A stretch of DNA of 64,000 nt from Pedobacter sp. SYSU D00535 (GCF_017355855.1 NZ_JAFEWD010000011.1:62001-126000), one strand, 5' to 3'. Shown: positions 47,214 through 56,751, counted from the first letter of the stretch. The notes: generated from the sequence alone by a model not told the origin. Made by a program: numbers and translations.

Positions 47214-47825
47214 CTACAGGAGTTTCCGTCCCTGTAATTCCTCCCTAAGTTGCTCAGGGTTTTTGAAATGAATGCTATCGATGCCCAGCTTTCGTCCGGC
47301 CTCTACATTTCTAAAATTATCATCGATAAAAACAGCTTCTGCTGGAGACACGCTGTATCTGTCGAGCAATAACTGATAGAATTCAGGATGTGGCTTTCTC
47401 ATTCTCTCTGTTCCTGACACCACCACTCCATCAAACCAATTCAAGAACTCGAACTTGCTCTGAGCGATAGGATAAGTTTCTGCCGCCCAATTGGTAAGCG
47501 CGTAGATTTTGAAACGGCCTGAGTCCTTTAATTCTTTAAATATTTTGACTGTCCCCTGGATGGGGCCATTGAGCATCTCCTCCCATCTGCCGTAGTAGGC
47601 ACGGATATTTTCCTCATGATCCGGAAACTCTTTCACAAGAAGCTCCGTCCCTTCTGCCAAACTCCTTCCGCCATCCTGCTCCTCGTTCCATGCATTCGTA
47701 CAAATATTTTCGATGAAGAACCGCATCTCTTCCTCGTTGCTGAAAATGCTCTTGTATAAATGGAAAGGGTGCCAATCAATAAGTACTGCTCCCAGGTCAA
47801 ATATTATGGTTGTCGTCATTGTCAT
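47214..47825 (-). CDS. HAD superfamily phosphatase (YihX-like), coupled to thrC
   Basis: 203 residues. HAD motif I is FDLGAVLIDW (nucleophile Asp; a Gly replaces the second Asp, as in many YihX-like HADs). Motif II is ALTNWA, and motifs III/IV are RKPHPEFY and VFIDDNFRNV. A helical cap lies between. Such enzymes dephosphorylate small phosphorylated metabolites in the cytosol. Its ATG overlaps the thrC stop codon by one base (TAATG), so it is translationally coupled as the last gene of the threonine operon. A threonine-linked role is possible but not shown. Confidence 0.9.
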   Translation of the reverse strand: MTMTTTIIFDLGAVLIDWHPFHLYKSIFSNEEEMRFFIENICTNAWNEEQDGGRSLAEGTELLVKEFPDHEENIRAYYGRWEEMLNGPIQGTVKIFKELKDSGRFKIYALTNWAAETYPIAQSKFEFLNWFDGVVVSGTERMRKPHPEFYQLLLDRYSVSPAEAVFIDDNFRNVEAGRKLGIDSIHFKNPEQLREELQGRKLL

Positions 47826-49132
47826 TAAGTATTCAACAGGTAGTTTTTAAACTCCTCAAAGTCCGGCTTAAGTTCCACTGCCTGCTTAGGGCGACCTTCC
47901 AATTCCTTCACTTGTTCCGGAATTTCTACTGCGGCTGCCATCTGTCCTTCGTACACGTCAGGGAACTTACATGGATGTGCCGTCGACAGGAAAATACCTG
48001 TGCTTTCCTGATCACCCGTTTGTTTCCGGTAATCTTCTACAGCAAGCCAGGCAATCGCTGTGTGCGGACATACAATATACTTATATTGATCATACACCTG
48101 TTGCACCGCTTCCCGCGTCTGTTCGTCGGTGTAGCTTTCAGCAGTTACCACCTCTTTCACCTGTTGCAACTCGTTTTTGAACAATGTCATTATCCGAACC
48201 CAATTGCTCGGGTTGCCTACGTCCATCGCATTGGACAAAGTAGCCACCGATGGCTTTGGTTCGTATGTCCCCGATCTGAAAAAGGCAGGAACAGTATCAT
48301 TCGCATTGGTAGCGGCGATAAACTGCTTTACTGGCAACCCCATCTTCCATGCAAGCAGGCCGGCACCTATATTCCCGAAGTTTCCGCTAGGTACAGAGAA
48401 AATTACATCTGCCTTTCCTTCCCTTTTCAACTGGGCATAGGCATTGAAATAGTAGAAAGTCTGCGGGATCAGTCGGGAGATATTGATGGAGTTGGCAGAA
48501 GTAAGTCGGAATTTCGCATTCAACTCCGGATCCACAAAGGCCTGCTTCACCAGCGCCTGGCAATCGTCAAAGGTACCGTCAATTTCAACTGCCCGGATAT
48601 TTTGCCCGTTCGTAGTTAACTGCAGCTCCTGTATTGGACTCACCTTCCCTTTAGGGTAAAGGATGGTCACCTGGGTATTTGGAACACCTAAAAAGCCTAA
48701 TGCTACAGCGCCCCCGGTATCGCCGGAAGTTGCTACCAGTACATTCAGTGTCTTTTCACCTTCCTTCAAAAAATACCCCATAATCCGGCTCATAAAACGA
48801 GCGCCGAAATCTTTAAAAGCAAGAGAAGGTCCGTGGAAGAGCTCGAGCACATAGGTTTTCTCATCGAGCTTTACTGCAGGAGCAGGGAAGTTGATCGCCT
48901 CTTCTATGATCGCTTTCAGATCCTCATCAGGCATGGCATCCTGTAAAAGGCTTTTTGCAACCTTATAGGCAATCTCCTGCATTGAGAATTTGCCAATATT
49001 TTCAACGAAATCGGCATCCAGTTGAGGAATATGATGAGGCATGTACAAGCCTTTATCCTGTGGCATGCTGTTAAACACCGCCTCTTTAAACTCAACTGAT
49101 AACTCGGGATTATTGGTACTATATAGTCTCAC
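47825..49132 (-). CDS. thrC: Threonine synthase
   Basis: 435 residues, a PLP enzyme converting O-phosphohomoserine to threonine. The PLP Lys lies in HGPSLAFKDFGARFM (about residue 108). TSGDTGGAVALGF binds the phosphate, and NSINISRLIPQTFYYF is the family's long-type signature. It lies 37 bp after thrB and overlaps the HAD gene by one base. It is the final step of the operon begun by the leader peptide at 52698-52775. Confidence 0.98.
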   Translation of the reverse strand: MRLYSTNNPELSVEFKEAVFNSMPQDKGLYMPHHIPQLDADFVENIGKFSMQEIAYKVAKSLLQDAMPDEDLKAIIEEAINFPAPAVKLDEKTYVLELFHGPSLAFKDFGARFMSRIMGYFLKEGEKTLNVLVATSGDTGGAVALGFLGVPNTQVTILYPKGKVSPIQELQLTTNGQNIRAVEIDGTFDDCQALVKQAFVDPELNAKFRLTSANSINISRLIPQTFYYFNAYAQLKREGKADVIFSVPSGNFGNIGAGLLAWKMGLPVKQFIAATNANDTVPAFFRSGTYEPKPSVATLSNAMDVGNPSNWVRIMTLFKNELQQVKEVVTAESYTDEQTREAVQQVYDQYKYIVCPHTAIAWLAVEDYRKQTGDQESTGIFLSTAHPCKFPDVYEGQMAAAVEIPEQVKELEGRPKQAVELKPDFEEFKNYLLNT

Positions 49133-49169
49133 TGAAGTACGATTTTAATATTATGAATACGATTTCGGT

Positions 49170-50105
49170 CTAATCAAGAATAATGGGACCGTTGGCATTT
49201 ACTTTAGATACGTAGCCATAGCTACCAATACTTAGAGTAGAAAGATGTTTTTGGATAGCAGCCGTAATCTTTTCAGCAGTTTCTTTATCTCTTGTAAAGG
49301 AAAACACAGAAGGCCCGGAACCGGAGATTCCGAAACTTAAGGCGCCGAGGCCCATTGCGATCTCCCGCATCTTCTGAAAGTCGGGTATTAAGATAGACCG
49401 GACAGGCTCGACCAGAACGTCGATCATACTCCGCCCAATAAGGTCCATATCTTTCATAAACAATCCGCTTACCAGTCCCGCCACATTACCCCACTGAGTT
49501 ACAGCATCTTTCAACAGTACTTTACTCCGGATCATTTGCCGGGCATCTCTTGTTGGTACATCTACCTCCGGAAACACAATGGCGGTGTGTAATTCCTCCG
49601 GGTAGGGAAGTTTTATAACATCCAAAGGACTGTAACTGCGGACAAGAATAAAGCCACCTAAAAGAGCTGGGGCTACGTTATCGGCATGACCAAATCCGCA
49701 GGCAAGCTCCTCCCCCTTCATTGCAAAGGGTAGCAGATCTTCCTGCTTCAGCGGATTGTCAAGCAAAGAGTTGATGGCAAACAAACCAGCCACGGTACTT
49801 GCTGAACTGGAGCCCAGACCGCTGCCAATGGGCATTTTCTTATGAAGTTCAATTTCTACTCCAACATCCGTCCTGCCAATCTCCTGCAGAAACATCTGCA
49901 CGCAGGCACTAGCAGTGTTTCGCGATGCATCCATAGGCAGTCTGCCGTTGTCTCCGGTAATTTTAGTAATCACCACCCCCGGCTCCGCCTTTCTGCGCAT
50001 AATTACTTCATCGCCGGGAGCCTCAACGGCCAGGCCCAACACATCGAACCCGCAAACTACATTTGCCACAGTAGCGGGAGCAAAAACTTTGATCGAATCT
50101 CTCAT
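49170..50105 (-). CDS. thrB: Homoserine kinase
   Basis: 311 residues, a GHMP kinase phosphorylating homoserine. The opening KVFAPATVANVVCGFDVLG and the ATP-binding PIGSGLGSSSAST motif (about residues 91-103) are diagnostic, and the C-terminal GISGSGPSVFSF closes the active site. It sits 69 bp after thrA and 37 bp before thrC, in one operon. Confidence 0.98.
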   Translation of the reverse strand: MRDSIKVFAPATVANVVCGFDVLGLAVEAPGDEVIMRRKAEPGVVITKITGDNGRLPMDASRNTASACVQMFLQEIGRTDVGVEIELHKKMPIGSGLGSSSASTVAGLFAINSLLDNPLKQEDLLPFAMKGEELACGFGHADNVAPALLGGFILVRSYSPLDVIKLPYPEELHTAIVFPEVDVPTRDARQMIRSKVLLKDAVTQWGNVAGLVSGLFMKDMDLIGRSMIDVLVEPVRSILIPDFQKMREIAMGLGALSFGISGSGPSVFSFTRDKETAEKITAAIQKHLSTLSIGSYGYVSKVNANGPIILD

Positions 50106-50174
50106 ATTTCAAGTCGGCCGCCTTATTCAGACAGCCGAATTTACGCTTTTTTATTTCCTTCCGGGGATGGGGAC

Positions 50175-52625
50175 CTACCTTGCACCCACATTTACGATGT
50201 CTGCAAACACTCCTGCTGCAGTAACTTCAGCACCCGCTCCAGGACCTTTCACTACCAATGGCCGCTCCTTGTAACGATCGGTAGTGAACGAAATAATATT
50301 ATCACTTCCAGAAAGCATATAGAACGGATGATTCTCATCCACCATCTCCAGCGCTATCGAAACATTTCCATTCTCCAGCTTACCAATGTACCGCAGCACT
50401 TTTCCGCTGCTCATGGCTTCGTTCTTCAACTTTTCGAAGAAGTCGTTATTCACCTGCAGTTCTTTATAGAAGTCATCAACAGAAGTCGCGTCCAGGCAAG
50501 ACTGAGGAAGCATGCTTTGGATATTAACATCCTCTGCCTCCAAAGGATAACCGGCGTCACGAGCGAGAATAAGCATCTTCCGCATGAAGTCGGTACCGCG
50601 TAAATCGTCTCTAGGGTCGGGTTCCGTATATCCTTTTTCCTGGGCCATCTTCACAATATCATGGAAAGTGACATCACCTTTAAAATCATTGAAGATGAAA
50701 GAAATAGTGCCCGAAAGGATTGCCTCGATCCGGATAACACGGTCGCCGCTCATCATCAGATCTTTAAGCGTTCGGATGATCGGAAGACCAGCTCCTACGT
50801 TCGTTTCATAGTAAAAATCCACCCCATGTTGGTGGGCCAGATCTTTAAAGGTTTTGTACTGCTCGTAAGAGGAGGAATTCCCGATCTTATTGCAGGTAAC
50901 CACAGAAACGGTTGAATTGAGTACTTCTGCATAACGGGCAATTGGCGCCGGACTAGCGGTGTTATCCACGAATACGGCGTTCGGAAGGTTCATTTCCCGC
51001 ATCCTTGCTACAAAGGCATCCAGGTCTGCTGGTTCTCCGGATGTGTTTAGGGTTTCTTCCCAGTTTTGCAAAGACAAGCCGCCTTCGTTAAAGATCATTT
51101 TGCGACTGTTGCTGATACCAATGATATTCAGCACAATTCCGTTTTGTTGTTTCAGGAAGTCGCGGTGTTCCTCTATCTGGCGGAACATGGTCTTCCCAAT
51201 ATTTCCTGTTCCCAGGCAAAAGATATTCAAGGTCTTTTTAAGATCCGTATAAAAGGCGTCATGAACTGCATTCAGGCCTTTAGCCAGATCGTATTGAGAA
51301 ATAATTACCGAGATGTTGTACTCAGAGGAGCCCTGCGCTATCGCTCTTACGTTCACGCCGTTCCTGCCCAGCGCATGGAATAGCGTTCCGGCAATTCCTG
51401 GCGTCTCCTTCATATTCTCTCCCACAATGGCCAATACTGACAGCCCTTCTTCTATCTCCGGCCGTTCAATCTTCTTAGCCTCCAGCTCTAATTCAAATTC
51501 ATGCTCTATCAGCTGTTTTGCCTTGATGGCATCAGCAGGGTTAACAGCAAAGGTAATGCTGTGCTCAGAAGAGGATTGTGTTATTAAGACCACGTTGATC
51601 TGCTCGCGGGCCAGCAATGAAAACAGGCGACCACTAAAACCGGCCTTGCCCACCATGCCGCTTCCCTGCAGGTTAATTACGCTGATTTCGTTGATCGAAG
51701 AGATCCCTTTCACACTGTGCTCCGACCTTTTGCTTTCATGACTGATGAAAGTTCCAGGGAAATCAGGCTGGAAAGTATTACGGATTACAATCGGGATCTT
51801 CTTCATGAAGGCCGGGATCATCGTTGGCGGATAAATCACCTTGGCCCCAAAATAGGAAAGCTCCATCGCCTCTGTATACGAGAGCTCCTTCAGCGGGAAG
51901 GCCTTCTTCACCATCCGCGGATCGGCAGTCATCATTCCGTTTACGTCCGTCCATATTTCCATAGCGCTACAATTTAATGCAGCACCCACAATGGCAGCGG
52001 TATAATCGCTTCCTCCCCGACCTAAAGTGGTAATTTTTCCATCATCAGTACTTCCAATGAAACCTGTAATGAAGATTAGCTTTCCTTTATTTTCTTCGTA
52101 GAAACCACGAATCAAGATATCCGTAATCTCTGTCTGAACCTTTGCATTTCCGTAATTCGTATCGGTTTTAATGAGCTCCGCTGCATCGCCAAACACTGCA
52201 TCTCCTAAATACTGGTCAGCAATTTTACTCACCATAAAGGTCGAACAGCGCTCACCAAAGCTCAGCACTAAATCCCGCGTACGGGGAGTTAATTCTCTGA
52301 GGCTTGAAATGCCTTGCAGCAGGTCCTCCAGCTGGTTAAAAAAGATCTTAAGCTTGGTAAAAACCGGATTTTGACGGGGTACATCAAGCAATGCTTTTAC
52401 CACATCGAAATGTCTGCTCTCCAATTCCGTTAGATAGGATGAAAAATCTTCGCCTGCTGCAGCTTTATCCGCCATTGATACAAGCAAATTCGTAACACCT
52501 CCCATTGCAGACAACACTACAACCGGGTTTCCACTTTCAGATTTTTCCTTTTGAAGGATTTCCATCAGCGTTCTGATACTTTCTACTGTACCCACCGATG
52601 TTCCACCAAATTTTAAGACTTTCAT
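50175..52625 (-). CDS. thrA: Bifunctional aspartokinase / homoserine dehydrogenase
   Basis: 816 residues, normal for fused ThrA. Aspartokinase (1-~295) opens with KFGGTSVGTVESI and holds TTLGRGGSDYTAA. Two ACT regulatory domains (~310-460) carry allosteric control, usually by threonine. Homoserine dehydrogenase (~465-816) has FCLGTGNIGKTM as the NAD(P) motif and NVGAGLPIIRTL further on. It catalyses the first and third steps from aspartate. It is the first structural gene behind an attenuator, so transcription is likely also controlled by Thr-tRNA supply. Confidence 0.98.
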   Translation of the reverse strand: MKVLKFGGTSVGTVESIRTLMEILQKEKSESGNPVVVLSAMGGVTNLLVSMADKAAAGEDFSSYLTELESRHFDVVKALLDVPRQNPVFTKLKIFFNQLEDLLQGISSLRELTPRTRDLVLSFGERCSTFMVSKIADQYLGDAVFGDAAELIKTDTNYGNAKVQTEITDILIRGFYEENKGKLIFITGFIGSTDDGKITTLGRGGSDYTAAIVGAALNCSAMEIWTDVNGMMTADPRMVKKAFPLKELSYTEAMELSYFGAKVIYPPTMIPAFMKKIPIVIRNTFQPDFPGTFISHESKRSEHSVKGISSINEISVINLQGSGMVGKAGFSGRLFSLLAREQINVVLITQSSSEHSITFAVNPADAIKAKQLIEHEFELELEAKKIERPEIEEGLSVLAIVGENMKETPGIAGTLFHALGRNGVNVRAIAQGSSEYNISVIISQYDLAKGLNAVHDAFYTDLKKTLNIFCLGTGNIGKTMFRQIEEHRDFLKQQNGIVLNIIGISNSRKMIFNEGGLSLQNWEETLNTSGEPADLDAFVARMREMNLPNAVFVDNTASPAPIARYAEVLNSTVSVVTCNKIGNSSSYEQYKTFKDLAHQHGVDFYYETNVGAGLPIIRTLKDLMMSGDRVIRIEAILSGTISFIFNDFKGDVTFHDIVKMAQEKGYTEPDPRDDLRGTDFMRKMLILARDAGYPLEAEDVNIQSMLPQSCLDATSVDDFYKELQVNNDFFEKLKNEAMSSGKVLRYIGKLENGNVSIALEMVDENHPFYMLSGSDNIISFTTDRYKERPLVVKGPGAGAEVTAAGVFADIVNVGAR

Positions 52626-52635
52626 TAGCTAAATT

Positions 52636-52676
52636 TTAAACAAAAGCGCCTTCCCCTTGTGGGAGGAAGGCGCTTT
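52636..52676 (-). terminator. Attenuator terminator of the thr operon
   Basis: Minus-strand stem AAAGCGCCTTCC / GGAAGGCGCTTT (12 bp, perfect) with a 10-base loop, then TGTTTAAAATTT. It lies between the leader peptide stop (52698) and the thrA ATG (52625). Its 5' arm plus loop (plus-strand 52661-52669) is exactly complementary over 9 bases to leader-coding bases 52714-52722, giving a competing antiterminator. Confidence 0.88.
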
Positions 52677-52697
52677 ATGGTTTCTTTTATTTTTTGT

Positions 52698-52775
52698 TTA
52701 CACCATGTACGTACTTCCTCCCTGACCCTGTGTGCCGGTAGTAAGCGTCGTAATGATATAAGTGAACTTCTTCAT
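52698..52775 (-). CDS. thrL: Threonine-rich leader peptide of the thr operon
   Basis: 25 residues, starting MKKFTYIITTLTTGTQ and ending STYMV. Seven of 25 residues are Thr (positions 5, 9, 10, 12, 13, 15, 22), with Ile at 7-8. It precedes a perfect terminator hairpin and thrA. In the classic attenuation model, lack of Thr-tRNA stalls the ribosome around codons 9-15. That frees codons 17-21 (bases GGGAGGAAG) to pair with the terminator's 5' arm and allows thrABC transcription. When Thr is plentiful the ribosome reads on, the terminator forms and transcription stops. The symbol is given by analogy to E. coli thrL; the sequences are not homologous. Confidence 0.88.
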   Translation of the reverse strand: MKKFTYIITTLTTGTQGQGGSTYMV

Positions 52776-52790
52776 TTTCTTAATTCGGAC

Positions 52791-52823
52791 GTAAAGTAAG
52801 CAGTAAATTTTAAAAATCGCAAA
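52791..52823 (-). promoter_or_regulatory. Candidate promoter for the thr leader
   Basis: Minus strand: TTTG (52820-52823), 21 bp, then TACTTTAC (52791-52798), a partial match to TAnnTTTG, 16 bp before the leader ATG. Weak but in the right place. Confidence 0.35.
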
Positions 52824-53046
52824 AAAAATTACCTTTTGTATTAATGATTTTAGAAAAAGAGCGCCTGTATTTCAAAGCACCTCCAGTCCCGCTGTCCGCT
52901 ATAGTTTTTGCCCCCAGCCCCTCGGCCACCCCGGCAAAAAGCTGCCGCTTCCATCGGGTTTAACATACAACGTCGACTCTTCGATTCTCCTAATGCTGAC
53001 CGGTTTCGAAACCCTGTCAGCGTTAAATTGTTAACTTTACCAACTC

Positions 53047-53967
53047 ATGCAAGGACTAGTAATAAAATCAACCGGAAGCTGGTATCAGGTGGAGACAGAG
53101 AATGGTAAGATCATCGACTGCCGGATCAAGGGTAAGTTTCGTACCAAGGATATTAAAACGACTAATCCAGTAGCGGTAGGCGACGAGGTAGAAATTGAAC
53201 TGGAACCTGAACTAAGCACGGGAGTAATTACTAAGCTTAAAGACCGGAAAAATTACATCATCCGCAAGTCCGTTAACCTCTCCAAGCAGGCGCAGATCAT
53301 TGCGGCCAACCTGGACCAGGCCTTCCTGATTGTTACTCTTGCCTCCCCACGTACCTCACTCGGTTTTATAGACCGCTTTTTGGTCACTGCTGAAGCTTAC
53401 GACATTCCGGCCAGCATTATCTTTAACAAACTGGATCTGTTCAGCGACGAGGGCCTCGAAATTCTCGCCGACTACAGGGACATCTACGAGCGACTCGGCT
53501 ATCCTTGTTACCAGGTGTCGGCGAAAGATGGTACTAATCTGGAAGAGATCAAAGACTTGCTGAAAGACAAAACGACATTGGTCACCGGCCACTCCGGTGT
53601 GGGAAAATCGACCCTAATCAATCAGTTGATCCCGGATGTGGAGCTAAAAACTGGCGAAATTTCCGAATGGAGTGACAAAGGGCAGCACACTACTACTTTC
53701 GCCGAAATGCACAAGCTACCCCAGGGTGGCTACCTTATTGATACCCCCGGCATCAGGGAACTAGGCATTATCGATATCGAGAAACAGGAGCTCTCCCACT
53801 TCTTCCCCGAAATGCGCGAGTTACTGAACCAATGCAAGTATCATAACTGCCGGCACATTAACGAGCCGGGATGCGCAGTATTAGCAGCACTTGAAGAAGG
53901 AGAAATCGATGAATCCCGTTATGACAGCTATTTGAGCATCTATCACGGCAATGACACCAGATCTTAA
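53047..53967 (+). CDS. rsgA: Ribosome small-subunit-dependent GTPase RsgA
   Basis: 306 residues. An N-terminal OB fold (1-~70) is followed by a circularly permuted GTPase in which G4 (NKLDLF) precedes G1 (GHSGVGKSTLIN) and G3 (DTPGIREL). A C-terminal zinc-binding part has CKYHNCRHINEPGC. It helps late 30S maturation. It starts the rsgA-dtd-mazG run; the next ATG is 14 bp after its stop. The 247 bp before it (52800-53046) hold only the thr promoter region and no other gene. Confidence 0.97.
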   Translation: MQGLVIKSTGSWYQVETENGKIIDCRIKGKFRTKDIKTTNPVAVGDEVEIELEPELSTGVITKLKDRKNYIIRKSVNLSKQAQIIAANLDQAFLIVTLASPRTSLGFIDRFLVTAEAYDIPASIIFNKLDLFSDEGLEILADYRDIYERLGYPCYQVSAKDGTNLEEIKDLLKDKTTLVTGHSGVGKSTLINQLIPDVELKTGEISEWSDKGQHTTTFAEMHKLPQGGYLIDTPGIRELGIIDIEKQELSHFFPEMRELLNQCKYHNCRHINEPGCAVLAALEEGEIDESRYDSYLSIYHGNDTRS

Positions 53968-53981
53968 ATGACCCATTTTTT

Positions 53982-54434
53982 ATGCGTGCAGTAATCCAAC
54001 GAGTTACCGAAGCGTCGTGCACGGTTGACAACCAAGTTACAGGAGAAATACAACAAGGCCTCCTGGTTCTACTAGGCATCGAGGACGCAGACACAGAAGA
54101 AGACCTGATTTGGCTGGCTCAGAAAATAGTAAACATGAGGATCTTCAGCGATGAAAACGGACTGATGAACAAATCATTGATGGAGGTTGATGGAAAAGTT
54201 CTTCTGATCTCACAGTTTACACTCTTTGCTGCAACGAAGAAAGGCAATCGTCCCGGCTTTACCCGAGCCGCTAAACCTGATAAAGCTATTCCCCTCTACG
54301 AGAGAATGGCAAAAGAACTTGAGACGCATACCGGCAAAAAAACGGAGACCGGCATCTTTGGCGCAGACATGAAAATAAGGTTGCTGAACGATGGACCGGT
54401 TACGATTGTAATGGATACGAAGAATAAGGAATGA
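53982..54434 (+). CDS. dtd: D-aminoacyl-tRNA deacylase
   Basis: 150 residues, standard Dtd length. It opens MRAVIQRVTEASCTV and has the active-site motif SQFTLFA (about 78-84) and the C-terminal NDGPVT motif (Gly-Pro gate). It removes D-amino acids (and glycine from tRNA-Ala) from mischarged tRNAs as chiral proofreading. It lies 14 bp downstream of rsgA and so likely shares its transcript. Confidence 0.97.
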   Translation: MRAVIQRVTEASCTVDNQVTGEIQQGLLVLLGIEDADTEEDLIWLAQKIVNMRIFSDENGLMNKSLMEVDGKVLLISQFTLFAATKKGNRPGFTRAAKPDKAIPLYERMAKELETHTGKKTETGIFGADMKIRLLNDGPVTIVMDTKNKE

Positions 54435-54574
54435 CAGGCATAGTCGAAATTGAAGAGAACAAGTTGAAAATACGAATATTCAACTCGTATCCTTCTGTAG
54501 TTCGTCTCTCTCATATTTAGCTAATTCAATCCCCGCTACGTAAATTCGCCAATTCGAATAACTCGCAAACTACA

Positions 54575-54901
54575 ATGACCATTTCAGAAGCACAATCCCT
54601 AGTCGATAACTGGATCAAAACAACCGGCGTTCGCTATTTTAACGAGCTAACCAATACTGCCATCTTGATGGAAGAGGTGGGCGAAGTAGCGCGGATTATG
54701 TCCAGAAAGTATGGAGAACAGTCCTTTAAAGAATCAGACAAAAAAGTAGATTTGGGAGATGAAATGGCAGACGTTCTCTTCGTATTGATCTGTCTTGCAA
54801 ATCAAACTGGCATCGACTTAACCACTGCCCTGGAGAAGAACCTCGAAAAGAAAAGCATCCGCGATGCAGAACGGCACAAGAACAATGAAAAGCTGAAATA
54901 G
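54575..54901 (+). CDS. MazG-like nucleotide pyrophosphohydrolase
   Basis: 108 residues, a single MazG domain. The metal-binding pattern is visible as EEVGE (about 30-34) and DEMAD (about 68-72), matching EExxE...ExxD-type sites with Asp for Glu at the start of the second. It would hydrolyse nucleoside triphosphates to monophosphates and PPi, probably as house-cleaning. The gap to dtd is 140 bp, so it may have its own promoter. Confidence 0.92.
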   Translation: MTISEAQSLVDNWIKTTGVRYFNELTNTAILMEEVGEVARIMSRKYGEQSFKESDKKVDLGDEMADVLFVLICLANQTGIDLTTALEKNLEKKSIRDAERHKNNEKLK

Positions 54902-54930
54902 CAGGCGAACTATCCCAGCTCTCGTATATT

Positions 54931-55665
54931 TTACTTCAGCTTCACCAGGCGTTCTCCCTCTAATATCGGGATAGCCGTAGTAATATCAACATTCAAACAA
55001 AAAGCGATATCTTCCTCTATCCCCAACTTTTTCAACCGATCGCTATGAGAGGTTTTAGCAAGATAAGCGCCCAGGTTCTCCTTAGCAAGCAGATACAAAT
55101 CCTCTGCAGCAATTGCAGAATCATCTAGCTTGTACACGTCGCTCTTTAGCTGGTGCGTCACCGCTCCGGCGAATACAGAATCTTCGAGGTTAAACTTGTT
55201 TTTCCAGCCGGCGCATACCAGGAGAATATTTTCGTTCTGATCCCGAAGCCAATTACAAAGAGCAGTAAGATTCAAAAATGATCCCACAACAATGCTCTTT
55301 GCTTTACGCGATAGGTGAAGAGCGTGCGTTCCGTTAGTAGTAGTGAGCACTACCGTTTTTCCTGCCACTTTTTCAGGGGTATAAGAAAAGGGCGAATTTC
55401 CAAAGTCGAAACCTTCTACCACTTCCCCGTTCCGTTCGGCCGCAATCAAGTATCCCTTCTCTCCGTAGGCAATACATTCTTCCACCTGCGATACGGGGAT
55501 GATCGCTTCCGCTCCATTTTCTATCCCATAACAAATAGATGAAGTTGCTCTGAAAATATCAATAACGACAACTATGCTATTTTCAATGTCATATAAGGGA
55601 AGCAGAGCCGGAGTTAGCGCTACCTCAATTTTTTTTCTTTCGGATGTTAACTGTACTACTTTCAA
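54931..55665 (-). CDS. comB: ComB family 2-phosphosulfolactate phosphatase
   Basis: 244 residues, the usual ComB length. Typical segments are VVVIDIFRATSSI, VVLTTTNGTHAL, CAGWKNKFNLEDSVFAG and LGIEEDIAFCLNVD. ComB was defined in methanogen coenzyme M synthesis, removing phosphate from 2-phosphosulfolactate, but the family is widespread in bacteria that do not make coenzyme M. Its start is 3 bp after the gcvT stop, so the two genes are in one operon. The real bacterial substrate is uncertain here. Confidence 0.92.
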   Translation of the reverse strand: MKVVQLTSERKKIEVALTPALLPLYDIENSIVVVIDIFRATSSICYGIENGAEAIIPVSQVEECIAYGEKGYLIAAERNGEVVEGFDFGNSPFSYTPEKVAGKTVVLTTTNGTHALHLSRKAKSIVVGSFLNLTALCNWLRDQNENILLVCAGWKNKFNLEDSVFAGAVTHQLKSDVYKLDDSAIAAEDLYLLAKENLGAYLAKTSHSDRLKKLGIEEDIAFCLNVDITTAIPILEGERLVKLK

Positions 55666-55668
55666 ATC

Positions 55669-56751
55669 TTAAGCTTTATAAAAAGGAAGTTTCACTACCT
55701 GAGCCTTAACTGCAGCGTTTCTAATGTTGATAAAAATTTCCGTCCCTTCGACTGCTAATCCGCTTTCCACATACCCCATACCAATAGCCTTCTGCAGAGA
55801 AGGAGATTGCGTTCCTGAGGTTACTACCCCAATCTTTCCACCTTCACCGTTTACAATATCGTAACCATGACGCGGAATTCCCCGTTCAACCATTTCAAAT
55901 CCGACCAACTTCCGGTTCAAACCCGCTGCTTTCTGCGCCGCCAGCTGCTCCGCGTTAACAAAATCTTTCGTAAACTTCGTAATCCAACCTAAACCGGCCT
56001 CTAATGGAGAAGTGGTATCATCAATATCGTTTCCATATAAGCAAAACCCCATCTCCAAACGGAGCGTATCCCTTGCACCCAGGCCTATTGGTTTAATCCC
56101 GTAGGGCTCACCTGCTTTGAAAATGGCATCCCAAACTTGCTCTGATTGCTCCGCATCAAAATAAAGCTCAAAGCCTCCAGCCCCTGTATAACCGGTAGCT
56201 GAAATAAGAACATTGTCAATCCCGGCGAATTTTCCCTTCCGGAAAGTATAATATTCCATCGAACTAAGATCAACGTCCGTAAGGCTTTGCAGTGCCGCCG
56301 CAGCTTTCGGCCCCTGAACCGCCAAGAGTGAAGTACGCGCTGAAATATCTTTCATCTCCACCCCAAAAGAATTGAACTTCGATATCCAATCCCAATCCTT
56401 TTGAATGTTGGAGGCATTGACTACCAGCATATACGTGGTAGTATCAATACGATATACAAGCAGATCGTCTACGATTCCGCCGGTTTCATTCGGCAGACAA
56501 GAGTACTGCACTTTGCCATCTACTAGTTTCGCTGCATCATTCGAGGTAACCTTCTGAATCAGATCAAGTGCTTTTTCACCCTTAAGGATAAATTCACCCA
56601 TGTGACTGACATCAAAAACACCTACTGCGGAGCGCACGGTCTGATGCTCTGCATTAATTCCTTCATATTGAATCGGCATGTTGAATCCGGCAAAAGGCAC
56701 CATTTTAGCACCTAAAGAAATATGCTTTTCGGTTAATGCAGTATTTTTCAT
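55669..56751 (-). CDS. gcvT: Glycine cleavage system aminomethyltransferase (T protein)
   Basis: 360 residues from ATG at 56751 ([20 protein letters not shown]). A TTG one codon earlier is not needed. The family pattern is clear: [11 protein letters not shown], the folate-site [11 protein letters not shown], and [16 protein letters not shown]. It transfers the aminomethyl carbon from the H protein to tetrahydrofolate, releasing ammonia. It follows rnhB by 45 bp and precedes comB by 3 bp. No gcvH or gcvP is in the window. Confidence 0.97.
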   Translation of the reverse strand: MKNTALTEKHISLGAKMVPFAGFNMPIQYEGINAEHQTVRSAVGVFDVSHMGEFILKGEKALDLIQKVTSNDAAKLVDGKVQYSCLPNETGGIVDDLLVYRIDTTTYMLVVNASNIQKDWDWISKFNSFGVEMKDISARTSLLAVQGPKAAAALQSLTDVDLSSMEYYTFRKGKFAGIDNVLISATGYTGAGGFELYFDAEQSEQVWDAIFKAGEPYGIKPIGLGARDTLRLEMGFCLYGNDIDDTTSPLEAGLGWITKFTKDFVNAEQLAAQKAAGLNRKLVGFEMVERGIPRHGYDIVNGEGGKIGVVTSGTQSPSLQKAIGMGYVESGLAVEGTEIFINIRNAAVKAQVVKLPFYKA

